Shown piece by piece: positions 1 through 6,245 of a DNA stretch of 7,819 nucleotides. The notes under the pieces are model-generated. The model ran no database searches. It had not been told where the DNA came from and was given only the letters and a program-made list of their open reading frames with translations. Each line of letters begins with the position of its first letter. Within the stretch, counting starts at the first letter, position 1. The DNA is taken from positions 1-7,819 of the forward strand of contig CANGVB010000147.1 in assembly GCA_947456995.1 (NCBI GenBank), given 5' to 3'. The translations under genes were made by a program, and so were the position numbers. This stretch comes from Bryobacteraceae bacterium (GTDB taxonomy: Bacteria; Acidobacteriota; Terriglobia; Bryobacterales; Bryobacteraceae).

Positions 1-255
1 CCGCTTGAGAAAGTCTTTGGCCTTAGCCGGATTCTCCCCAGCCAGCGACAGATCGCCAGTAAATGCGCTGCAAAGAATCAATTCGAGGCCATTGCTGGCA
101 GCCGTCTCACGAATCTCCTGAGCCGGAAAATCTTCAAAATCAAAACGGGCTACTTCCACACCATCAAAGCCATGGGCCTTGATTTCAGGAAAAAGCGCCA
201 GATGCTCCCGTTCAAATCTCGCAGTCCAGATCAGGGTGTTGACGCCAAGCTTCAT
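1..255 (-). CDS. Sugar phosphate isomerase/epimerase, TIM-barrel (D-psicose/D-tagatose 3-epimerase-like), 3' end outside window
   Basis: Only the first 85 codons are present; the gene runs off the left edge. The protein begins MKLGVNTLIWTARF and shows the first strands of an AP-endonuclease-2/xylose-isomerase-like TIM barrel: strand one with G-x-N-x-L-x-W, then HGFDGVEVARFDFEDFP, where the Glu of GVEV is typical of the D-tagatose/D-psicose 3-epimerase group, then GLELILCSAFTGDLSL. Enzymes of this family epimerise or isomerise ketoses in the cytoplasm using a divalent metal; the metal and catalytic residues further along are out of view, so the substrate is unknown. There is no signal peptide. 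The ATG lies one base after the TAG of the upstream gene and has a strong ribosome binding site inside that gene's end, so it is the last visible member of the operon. Family assignment is firm; the specific reaction is not. Confidence 0.85.
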   Translation of the reverse strand, partial: MKLGVNTLIWTARFEREHLALFPEIKAHGFDGVEVARFDFEDFPAQEIRETAASNGLELILCSAFTGDLSLAGENPAKAKDFLKR

Positions 256-256
256 A

Positions 257-2587
257 CTAACGATTCCCTCCCGTAACCAGAGACCCGGTGATTTGAGGGC
301 CCTTGTTTGACTTAATCCGAAGCAGGATTGCCTCCGGTGCGGCGTAAATGGTTTGCTGCGGGCTGCGGGTTTCGATGGTGCCGCCGATGTAGATCACCTG
401 TTCCAGCGGTTCGCTATCGGGCAGGGCAGCCAGAGTGAACCCGCGTTTCGTCTCGTCTTCGTTCAAAAGTACCCCGTTGAGGCCCACGTCCAATACGCGA
501 ACTGAGGGAGGCAGGTTCATCACCTGCACAGGCACGCGGCCTTCAAAGCCATTGTTGCGGGTAATACTGAGGTTCACATCGGCTGTGCTGCCAGCTTCCA
601 ACTCAACTACCTTGGTGATCGCAGTCATCGTGATGTCAGCTTGCGGCATAACGGAAACCAGCTTGAGATTGTCATCCTGATTGGCAAAGCGCACCTTGTC
701 ACCGTAGCGGCCGCTCACCTGAATCGGAAAGGCCTTCGATTGCGGCGTGCCATCGCTCTTCAGCAGCACAGTAGCAAAGATCTGCCCGGGCGGGATCACC
801 GTCGGGGTAGCGGTAATGCCGGCAGGCAATCCGTCAAAATTAACTGAGATAGGCCCATCAAAGCCATCCATACGAAAGGCCTGCATGGTAACCGGAATGG
901 CACCGCCAAGCGGCACCGTTGGGTTGCGCGGGTTCATCGAAATCCGGAAGTCTGGCTCGGTGCGACGTGCCGTAAGGCGATAAGCCTGTGGCTGTGCCAG
1001 CTTGCCGCGAACATCGCTCAGCACAAGCTGATATTCGCCATCAGCGGGTGCCGTGAAGTGAAGCAGCGAGTCTTTGCCGTAGCCCGGCCCACCGTCATCA
1101 TTGCGGAAGTACAGCCGCAGCAGCGGAAGCCCATTCGGAGTAAACTTCGAGCCGGCCGGGAAAACCTGTGCCTTGTAAATGCTCTTATCGATCGCATGAG
1201 CTTCGGCCGTTGTGTCGAAGTAGGTGATGCGTTGGCCATTGAAGTTTTCAAAGATCATGTCATCATCCGGGCCACGGGGCATCGCGTTGATTTTGATCAC
1301 TTCCCCGCCCAGCATCACGTAATCGCCAACCTTGAGGGCGTTCCAGGAGTTGATGCGAATTCCGCGGCTGGCACTGTCGTGATCGCGCAGGGTGGTTGTG
1401 GTCTCCCAGACGGGCCGCACAACAGCACGTTCAATCGACTTGCCCTGCATGTCGAGCACTTCGAGAAACGAGTCAACGTCGCTACCGGCACGGCGGGCAT
1501 CCACCTCAAAAACCAATTCTTCGCCGCGACGGGCATTAAAGCGAAAGCGAGCCGTGTCGCTGAGCTTCCCGTTTACGGTGAGAGGAAAGCTAAGCTTGTC
1601 CACGCCCTCGGCTTCGGGGTATTGCCCGAGTTCGAGGCGGACGTCGTTAAAGGCCTTGCCAGGGCGAAGGATTACCGCGAAGGCATCCCGTTCGCTCGGC
1701 TCACCTTTGACGGCCAGTTTCGCCTCTGAGACATTGATGCCTTCGAGGGTGACGTTTGCGGTCTTGCCCTTTTGAACTCCGAGCGGGTAAACACTGGTGA
1801 CTACGCTAAAGTCACCCGCTTTGAGGCGATAAAAATGGCTGGCGCGTCCGCTCTGCTGAAAGTCACTGATCTGCACAAAGTAGATGCCATCTTTGTCGAA
1901 GCGGTGAGCAAAGCGGCGAACGCTTTCGCCCCCATCCTGACCAAACTCAGCGGCAACGCTCTGGTCTTCACGCAGGATTCTTACGATCGGCTGGAGTGAG
2001 CTGCCCAGCATCGTTGCGCCGTTTTCAAAAACCACCTGCTGGCCGGCCCGAGCCTTGATCTTGTAGTGATCCACGTCGCCATTGCGGCTGATGGCACCGG
2101 TTAGAATCGCTGGCAGGTAAACCTCAGGTGCGTTGTCGATGGTGTCGTTAGGCTCCATATCGGCAGCTTCACCATAGAACGGCTCAACAAGGAAAGTGCC
2201 AACCGGGCTGGTGCCCAGTGGGGTTAGAAGCCGAAAGTTCACCGGGCCCACCTTGGCTTCGGTGGAGATATCGATCTCAACGGTAACCTGATTGCGGGCC
2301 GGGATCTGTCCCAGTTCAATCGAGGACGCACCCCCACTGGCGCCCAGACGCACTTCAGCCTGATCGGGCAGTTCCTTGATGCGCAGAATCTTCCCTGTAA
2401 TGCCCTTCTCGCTGAAGTAAATGGCAGATGCCTTGGCCAGGTTGAAGCCTTCCACTTCCATCTCCACTGTCATGCCACGGGCGATGCCAAGGGGCGAGAC
2501 ACGGGCAATCGTGGGTGGCGTCGTGCGCTTTGTCTGGGCAAAAATAAGGCCGGTGCTCAGGATTGCGATTGAGATCAGTTGCTTCAT
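257..2587 (-). CDS. Exported multidomain protein with IPT/TIG-like, PPC and C-terminal Ig-like domains
   Basis: A 776-residue protein with a Sec signal peptide (residues 1-18, cut probably after IFAQ). The domain order I read is: IPT/TIG-like beta domain at about 25-135 (PTIARVSPLGIARG); bacterial pre-peptidase C-terminal (PPC) domain at about 144-258 (MEPNDTIDNA ... DVDHYKIKA); a second TIG-like domain at 260-325 (VTSVYPLGVQKG); a second PPC-type domain at 330-541, split by an insertion at about 393-497; and two beta-rich Ig-like domains at about 545-645 and 650-760. No catalytic motif is visible, so it is likely a binding, adhesion or scaffold protein in the periplasm or on the cell surface. 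Proteins of this make-up commonly sit beside DUF1501 and DUF1549/DUF1553 genes. Its ATG overlaps the upstream TGA (ATGA) behind a good ribosome binding site. The domain reading is from motif recognition; the role is inferred. Confidence 0.85.
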   Translation of the reverse strand: MKQLISIAILSTGLIFAQTKRTTPPTIARVSPLGIARGMTVEMEVEGFNLAKASAIYFSEKGITGKILRIKELPDQAEVRLGASGGASSIELGQIPARNQVTVEIDISTEAKVGPVNFRLLTPLGTSPVGTFLVEPFYGEAADMEPNDTIDNAPEVYLPAILTGAISRNGDVDHYKIKARAGQQVVFENGATMLGSSLQPIVRILREDQSVAAEFGQDGGESVRRFAHRFDKDGIYFVQISDFQQSGRASHFYRLKAGDFSVVTSVYPLGVQKGKTANVTLEGINVSEAKLAVKGEPSERDAFAVILRPGKAFNDVRLELGQYPEAEGVDKLSFPLTVNGKLSDTARFRFNARRGEELVFEVDARRAGSDVDSFLEVLDMQGKSIERAVVRPVWETTTTLRDHDSASRGIRINSWNALKVGDYVMLGGEVIKINAMPRGPDDDMIFENFNGQRITYFDTTAEAHAIDKSIYKAQVFPAGSKFTPNGLPLLRLYFRNDDGGPGYGKDSLLHFTAPADGEYQLVLSDVRGKLAQPQAYRLTARRTEPDFRISMNPRNPTVPLGGAIPVTMQAFRMDGFDGPISVNFDGLPAGITATPTVIPPGQIFATVLLKSDGTPQSKAFPIQVSGRYGDKVRFANQDDNLKLVSVMPQADITMTAITKVVELEAGSTADVNLSITRNNGFEGRVPVQVMNLPPSVRVLDVGLNGVLLNEDETKRGFTLAALPDSEPLEQVIYIGGTIETRSPQQTIYAAPEAILLRIKSNKGPQITGSLVTGGNR
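265..272 (-). promoter_or_regulatory. Ribosome binding site for the sugar isomerase gene
   Basis: On the minus strand the bases read GGGAGGGA and end nine bases before the ATG at 255. The site lies inside the last codons of the upstream gene, supports the ATG at 255 as the true start, and suggests the two genes are translated from one message. Confidence 0.65.
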
Positions 2588-3798
2588 GGCTTCACCTCAG
2601 TGATTAAGAGACTTCCGTTCATTCGGCCCAGCGCCACGCGCGAGCCATCGGGTGAGTATTCAACGGCGTAGGCCCAGTCGGGCTGGCCGCCCAGCATTTT
2701 AAGTTCGCTCAGGTCTGTGGCGCGAAACAGCTTCAGACTGCGGTCTGCAGAGCTGGTGAGCAAGGTCTTGCCGTCACGGCTCCAGACAATCTTGAGAATG
2801 GCATCTTCATGAGCGATCATCGAAGCCTCAAGGGTGGCTCCTTTTTCTTCGAGCAACCAGACGCGAATCGTTTTGTCCTGCCCGGCGGCCGCGACACGTT
2901 TGCCGTCAGGCGAGATCGCAATCGAGTTCACCCCGTCGGTGGGCTCGCTCATCGTAAAGAGACGTTCGCCGGTTTCCGGGTTCCATACCTTGATCGACCG
3001 GTCAGATGCTCCACTCACCAGACGCTTTCCGTCGGGGGTAAAGGCAAGAGCATAGATGGCGTCGATGTGGTCTTTGAGGGTGCGAATCTCTTTGCCAGTT
3101 TCGGCATCCCAAAGCTTGATCAGCTTGTCATAGCTGGCCGTGGCAATGGTCTTGCCGTCGGGTGAGATGGCGACTCCGTAAATGCAATCGGCATGGCCAC
3201 TGATCGTGGCTTGCAGACTGCCATCGGCCTTCCAGATTTTAACTTCGCCCTTACGTGCAGGAGAGCCGCCAGCGGCGGCGAGAAAGCTACCGTCTTTGCT
3301 CCAGGCAACTGCGCGCACAGCGTCTGCATGACCGGTAAGCTGGCCCGTCTCTGTTTGTCCGGTGGCGTCCATCAAGCGAACGGTCTGGTAGGCACCGAGA
3401 GCAATGGCTTTACCATCTGGCCTCCAGGCAAGCGCATAGATCTGCTGGGGTTTTGTTGCCGGTGCAGCCGCGCCCTCGTCGATCCATTCGCGAATCGCTT
3501 CTGCCTCGTCGTCCGGCATCACTTCGTTGGAGAATGGCATGCGGCCAATCTCAGGAGCTTTGCCCACCACACTCAGATAGAGCGTGCTTTCTTTCGATTT
3601 GCCCGGCACCAGAACGGGGCCACTATTGCCGCCCTTGAGCAAGCCATCCCAGGTCTCAAGATTCAGCGAACCCATCGTGGCAGTGGCAGAATGACAGCCC
3701 GTACAACGCTTCTCGAGGATCGGCTGTATGTCGCGCACGAAATCCTTTGAAGCGCTCAGCGGTACACAAAGGCAGAAGGCCAGCAGTTCTCGTTTCAT
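2584..3798 (-). CDS. Exported c-type cytochrome (planctomycete type) fused to a seven-repeat WD40 propeller
   Basis: A 404-residue protein starting MKRELLAFCL. A Sec signal peptide covers residues 1-17 (cut near SAS/KD); no clear lipobox is seen. Residues 18-112 form a planctomycete-type cytochrome c domain: the opening DFVRDIQPILEKRC, haem-attachment motif CTGCH at 32-36, a possible distal Met ligand in MPFSNEVMP (Met87 or Met94), and the closing REWIDEGA. Residues 117-400 contain about seven WD40 repeats, each with a (S/T)PDGK-type turn and endings such as IKLWD or IKVWN, enough for one complete seven-bladed propeller. The cytochrome should carry electrons in the periplasm; the propeller is probably a protein-binding platform. 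The ATG at 3798 overlaps the previous gene's TGA by four bases. A 13-codon longer reading from 3837 is open but would put residues ahead of the signal peptide and overlap the previous gene. The partner is unknown; a link to the neighbouring DUF1549/DUF1553 protein is likely from context. Confidence 0.9.
   Translation of the reverse strand: MKRELLAFCLCVPLSASKDFVRDIQPILEKRCTGCHSATATMGSLNLETWDGLLKGGNSGPVLVPGKSKESTLYLSVVGKAPEIGRMPFSNEVMPDDEAEAIREWIDEGAAAPATKPQQIYALAWRPDGKAIALGAYQTVRLMDATGQTETGQLTGHADAVRAVAWSKDGSFLAAAGGSPARKGEVKIWKADGSLQATISGHADCIYGVAISPDGKTIATASYDKLIKLWDAETGKEIRTLKDHIDAIYALAFTPDGKRLVSGASDRSIKVWNPETGERLFTMSEPTDGVNSIAISPDGKRVAAAGQDKTIRVWLLEEKGATLEASMIAHEDAILKIVWSRDGKTLLTSSADRSLKLFRATDLSELKMLGGQPDWAYAVEYSPDGSRVALGRMNGSLLITEVKP
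2592..2598 (-). promoter_or_regulatory. Ribosome binding site for the PPC-domain protein
   Basis: The minus strand reads GAGGTGA, a near-perfect anti-16S match, four bases before the ATG at 2587 and inside the last codons of the cytochrome-WD40 gene. It fixes the start and, with the ATGA overlap at 2584-2587, supports coupled translation. Confidence 0.7.
3795..3798 (-). promoter_or_regulatory. ATGA stop/start overlap (translational coupling)
   Basis: The TGA ending the DUF1549/DUF1553 gene and the ATG of the cytochrome-WD40 gene share four bases. The nearest purine-rich site, AAGGAG at 3813-3818, ends 14 bases before the ATG, which is too far for efficient independent initiation. Translation of the downstream gene therefore probably depends on ribosomes finishing the upstream one. 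Confidence 0.6.
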
Positions 3799-4760
3799 TG
3801 GTTGAAGAGGAACTCCTTGCTGGTCAGCAGTGCCCACATCAGATCCTCGGCACCCTGGCGGCGGGATTGCAGCATGGCCTCTGTGGTTCCTTTTTCAAGG
3901 CGCGAAGCCTTCAGCAGCTCGACTGCCCGCTGCTTCTCGGTCTCGCTCGGGAAGCGGCCAAAGGCAGACAGGTAAACCTGTTCAATCATGCGGCCATCAC
4001 TGACGCCGAGCTTCAGAAAGAGATTCACAGCTCCATTCGGATTCATCAGCTTCCTGTTGAGCGTGTCGCCGTTGATCACATGCAGAGCCTGGGCAATGCT
4101 AGGGTCGCTCGATCGCTCGCCAGCGTCACAGATGACACGCTTGGGACGCCCGAAAACATTGAGGAATTCACTCTTCACCTGCACGTCAGGCAACTGCATC
4201 GCGCGAGTACCAGCAGCGTAGCCATCAAAGGCAGTCGGGACGCCAGTCACCTGGCTCATCGAGTCTAAAAGCACCTCAGCCGGCAGACGCTTCAGAATGT
4301 AATGCGAGTAGTATTTGCCGTCGCTTTGATTGGAAGCATTCGGCTCGCTCGAGAGCTGATAGGTGGAGCTGTTCATGATGGTGCGAATCAGCCGCTTCAC
4401 ATCAAAGTCTTTCGTGAAGTCGGCAACAAGGGCGTCGAAGAGGTCTGCGTTTGAGGCCGGGTTGGTGGCGCGGACGTCATCGATCGGGTCAGTAAGGCCA
4501 CGGCCCATGATGCTGCCCCAGACGCGGTTCACAAGGTTGCGGGCGAAGAACTGATTCTTGGGCGAAGTAAGCCATTTGGCAAAGTGGACGCGGCGGTCTT
4601 CGGTTGAGTCGAGGCTCATCTCCACGCCATCAAGCGGAGTCGGGTTGAGTGGCTTGAGCAGGCGCGGGTGATTCACGTCGCCACTGGTGCGGGCAAAGAC
4701 AACAGTCTCGCCCATTGTGTTGCCGTTCTTCAGGCCCACGCGGGCGAAGAGGTTCACCAT
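3795..4760 (-). CDS. C-terminal part of the DUF1549/DUF1553 protein (DUF1553/PSD1)
   Basis: The first in-frame ATG after the nonsense codon is at 4760, giving 321 residues. Almost all of this is the DUF1553 domain, from RRVHFAKWLTSPKNQFFARN (about residue 57 of this part) through VNRVWGSIMGRGL and CDAGERSSDPSIAQALHVIN to the end LFNQ. It has no signal peptide and no good ribosome binding site before 4760, so as a stand-alone product it is unlikely to be made well or exported. It is best read as the second half of the interrupted gene. The 65 codons between 4955 and 4761, which include the conserved CARCHNHP motif (C473-x2-C476-H477 in full-length numbering), would be in neither fragment. The TGA at its end overlaps the start of the next gene. 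Confidence 0.75.
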   Translation of the reverse strand: MVNLFARVGLKNGNTMGETVVFARTSGDVNHPRLLKPLNPTPLDGVEMSLDSTEDRRVHFAKWLTSPKNQFFARNLVNRVWGSIMGRGLTDPIDDVRATNPASNADLFDALVADFTKDFDVKRLIRTIMNSSTYQLSSEPNASNQSDGKYYSHYILKRLPAEVLLDSMSQVTGVPTAFDGYAAGTRAMQLPDVQVKSEFLNVFGRPKRVICDAGERSSDPSIAQALHVINGDTLNRKLMNPNGAVNLFLKLGVSDGRMIEQVYLSAFGRFPSETEKQRAVELLKASRLEKGTTEAMLQSRRQGAEDLMWALLTSKEFLFNQ

Positions 4761-4955
4761 CTGGTAATACTGCTTCTGTGTCCACTTCTCCAGTGGGTGA
4801 TTGTGGCAACGGGCGCAGGTGAGGCGCTGGCCGAGAAAGGCCTGGGTGACGTTTTCGGTGAGGTCGATCGGGTCTTTGTGAAGGACGAAGTAGTTAAGGG
4901 CGCCATTCTGACGGGTGCTGCCGGATGAGGTGATGATCTCGGTGGCAAACTTGTC

Positions 4956-4958
4956 TCA
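4956..4958 (-). other. In-frame TGA within DUF1549
   Basis: The minus strand reads CCT TGA GAC AAG TTT (P-stop-D-K-F). Relatives have an aromatic residue, often Tyr or Trp, here (NKP-aromatic-D-x-F). TGA is also the normal stop of two genes in this operon, and many other tryptophans here are encoded by TGG, so a changed genetic code is not supported. Confidence 0.85.
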
Positions 4959-6233
4959 AGGCTTGTTCTGCTTCACACTGTCGCGGATGTAGTTGTAGAA
5001 GCTCTGCATGCCAACAGCGCCCAGCTTGCGGGAGCTCACCAGCATGAGGTCGCTCCACTTGTAGGCCCAATAGTCGGTGAACTCTTCTTTGTTGAGGATG
5101 TACTCGATCAGCTTCTCGCGCTTGTTCGGGCTCTTGTCGGTGAGGAAGTTCTCCACTTCTTCAGCGGTAGGCAGGATGCCTGCGGCATCGAGGAAGGCGC
5201 GGCGGACAAACATCTCGTCCGGGGCAAGGGGCGAGGGCTCGATGCTGAGGCTCTTGAGCTTGGCCACCACCAGGTCGTCGACATAATTACGACGAGTGAT
5301 GCGGGTGTATTTGTCGGGGCTCACCTCAGTGGTAAAAGGGACAGCGAGGCGAGTATAGAGAACCTTGCTGGAATACCAAACCGTGATCGCAGCTTCGCCG
5401 TGGCCGAGCATCTTCACGCGACCGGTGCCGTCATCGACCTGGGCCACACCTTCGTCATTCGAGCTGTATTTGGCCCAGCGGGTGACGTCTTCCATACGGC
5501 CGTCGCTGTACTTGGCGCGCACTACAAGCTGTTGCTCAGAGCCGTTCTTCAAGATGGCGCTCTTGGGGAAAACTTCAAGATCCACTACCTCAACGTCGGC
5601 AGCAGTGGGGGCAGGTGCGCCGCCTTCGATCCATTCGCGGATGACTCGGTATTCGAGGGAGTTCTTCTTCAGCAACTGGCCGCCGCCGTGGGGGATGCCA
5701 AAGCTGGCCTTCTGCAGTACGAGGCTCTTCTCCGGGTCTGCCAGCACCACGCGCCGGCCCTGGCTTGCACGAGTAAGAACGTCGTAATCCACTTCAGGGT
5801 CGTAACCGCGCAAGGTGAGCTTGAAGCCGTTCTTGCCGGCGAGTGCGCCATGGCAGGAGCCCTGATTACAACCGCGCTTGGACATCACCGGGATGACGTG
5901 CTCGCGGAAGGCCCAGGCGAAAGGCTTAGTGTAGCCAGCCACCTTTACCTTGAGACTGGCTGAGGTGTCGCCCTGTTTAGCGGTGATGATTGCTTCGCCA
6001 TCGCCTTTGGGAGAAACCATACCGGCTGCGTCCACTTCGACGATGGCGGGATTGGATGAGGTCCATTGGGCTGTTCGCGTCCAATCGTCACCACGACCGT
6101 CGACTGAGGCTTGTGCGAGCAGTTGTTGCCGGCTTTCACGCGAATTCAGCGTGACGGATTCAGGATAAAGAGTCAGCTTGGCCGGAGCAGCCACGAGGCT
6201 GCCGGCCAGCAGCAATCCAAAGATAATGCGCAT
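4956..6233 (-). CDS. N-terminal part of the DUF1549/DUF1553 protein: Ig-like, CX4CH cytochrome-like, Ig-like, start of DUF1549
   Basis: A 425-codon open part before the TGA. It starts MRIIFGLLLAGSLVAA, a clear Sec signal peptide cut near VAA/PAK. Residues 18-98 are a bacterial Ig-like (BIG2-type) domain (SSNPAIVEVDAAGMVSPKG, ending in TAKQGDTSASLKVKV). Residues 104-206 form the cytochrome-like domain with C122-x4-CH128 (CNQGSCHGA) followed by GKNGFKLTLRGYDP and closing in REWIEGGAPAP. Residues 215-300 are a second Ig-like domain (SSNDEGVAQVDDGTGRVK). DUF1549 begins near 308 (RITRRNYVDDLV, then FVRRAFLDAAGILPT). I chose the ATG at 6233 because it gives the signal peptide directly and has AGGA eight bases upstream (6242-6245). 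The same frame is open to 6452, but that 73-residue extension overlaps the DUF1501 gene and has no family character. If made as is, the product ends in mid-DUF1549. Confidence 0.85.
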   Translation of the reverse strand: MRIIFGLLLAGSLVAAPAKLTLYPESVTLNSRESRQQLLAQASVDGRGDDWTRTAQWTSSNPAIVEVDAAGMVSPKGDGEAIITAKQGDTSASLKVKVAGYTKPFAWAFREHVIPVMSKRGCNQGSCHGALAGKNGFKLTLRGYDPEVDYDVLTRASQGRRVVLADPEKSLVLQKASFGIPHGGGQLLKKNSLEYRVIREWIEGGAPAPTAADVEVVDLEVFPKSAILKNGSEQQLVVRAKYSDGRMEDVTRWAKYSSNDEGVAQVDDGTGRVKMLGHGEAAITVWYSSKVLYTRLAVPFTTEVSPDKYTRITRRNYVDDLVVAKLKSLSIEPSPLAPDEMFVRRAFLDAAGILPTAEEVENFLTDKSPNKREKLIEYILNKEEFTDYWAYKWSDLMLVSSRKLGAVGMQSFYNYIRDSVKQNKP

Positions 6234-6241
6234 GGTTTCGT

Positions 6242-6245
6242 TCCT
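6242..6245 (-). promoter_or_regulatory. Ribosome binding site for the DUF1549/DUF1553 gene
   Basis: AGGA on the minus strand overlaps the TAG stop of the DUF1501 gene and lies eight bases before the ATG at 6233. It supports that start over the upstream in-frame possibilities. Confidence 0.55.

Larger units (their letters stand above)
3795..6233 (-). pseudogene. Exported Ig-like/cytochrome-motif/DUF1549/DUF1553 protein gene interrupted by one in-frame TGA
   Basis: Read through a single TGA at codon 426, this frame gives a coherent 812-codon protein with the family's usual order: signal peptide, Ig-like (BIG2) domain, CX4CH cytochrome-like domain, second Ig-like domain, DUF1549 (PSCyt2), DUF1553 (PSD1). 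The frame does not shift. The residues just after the stop (DKFATEIITSSGSTRQNG) continue the conserved DUF1549 text, and the stop sits in NKP-x-DKF, where relatives carry an aromatic residue. TGG to TGA is one base change. The gene lies 10 bases after the DUF1501 gene and overlaps the cytochrome-WD40 gene, so it is the second member of the operon. It is either a recently broken gene or an intact gene with a sequence error; the absence of any other damage favours very recent origin or error. The exact biochemical role of DUF1549/DUF1553 proteins is not known. Confidence 0.75.

Noticed and set aside
1058..1729. A 223-codon plus-strand open frame opposite the PPC gene
   Set aside because: It lies entirely antisense to a well-supported gene, has no recognisable motif or good ribosome binding site, and long antisense frames are common in GC-rich coding DNA.
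2599..3450. Recurring short DNA motifs resembling a tandem repeat
   Set aside because: These are the codons for the repeated PDGK turns of the WD40 repeats and are explained by the protein.
3193..4268. Plus-strand open frames of 185 and 173 codons opposite the WD40 and DUF1553 coding regions
   Set aside because: Antisense shadows: their products look like low-complexity read-outs of the real genes and no family features are visible.
4956..4958. TGA reassigned to tryptophan, or read as selenocysteine
   Set aside because: TGA ends at least two other genes here at sensible positions, and tryptophan is otherwise TGG. The position is aromatic in relatives, not a Cys/Sec site.
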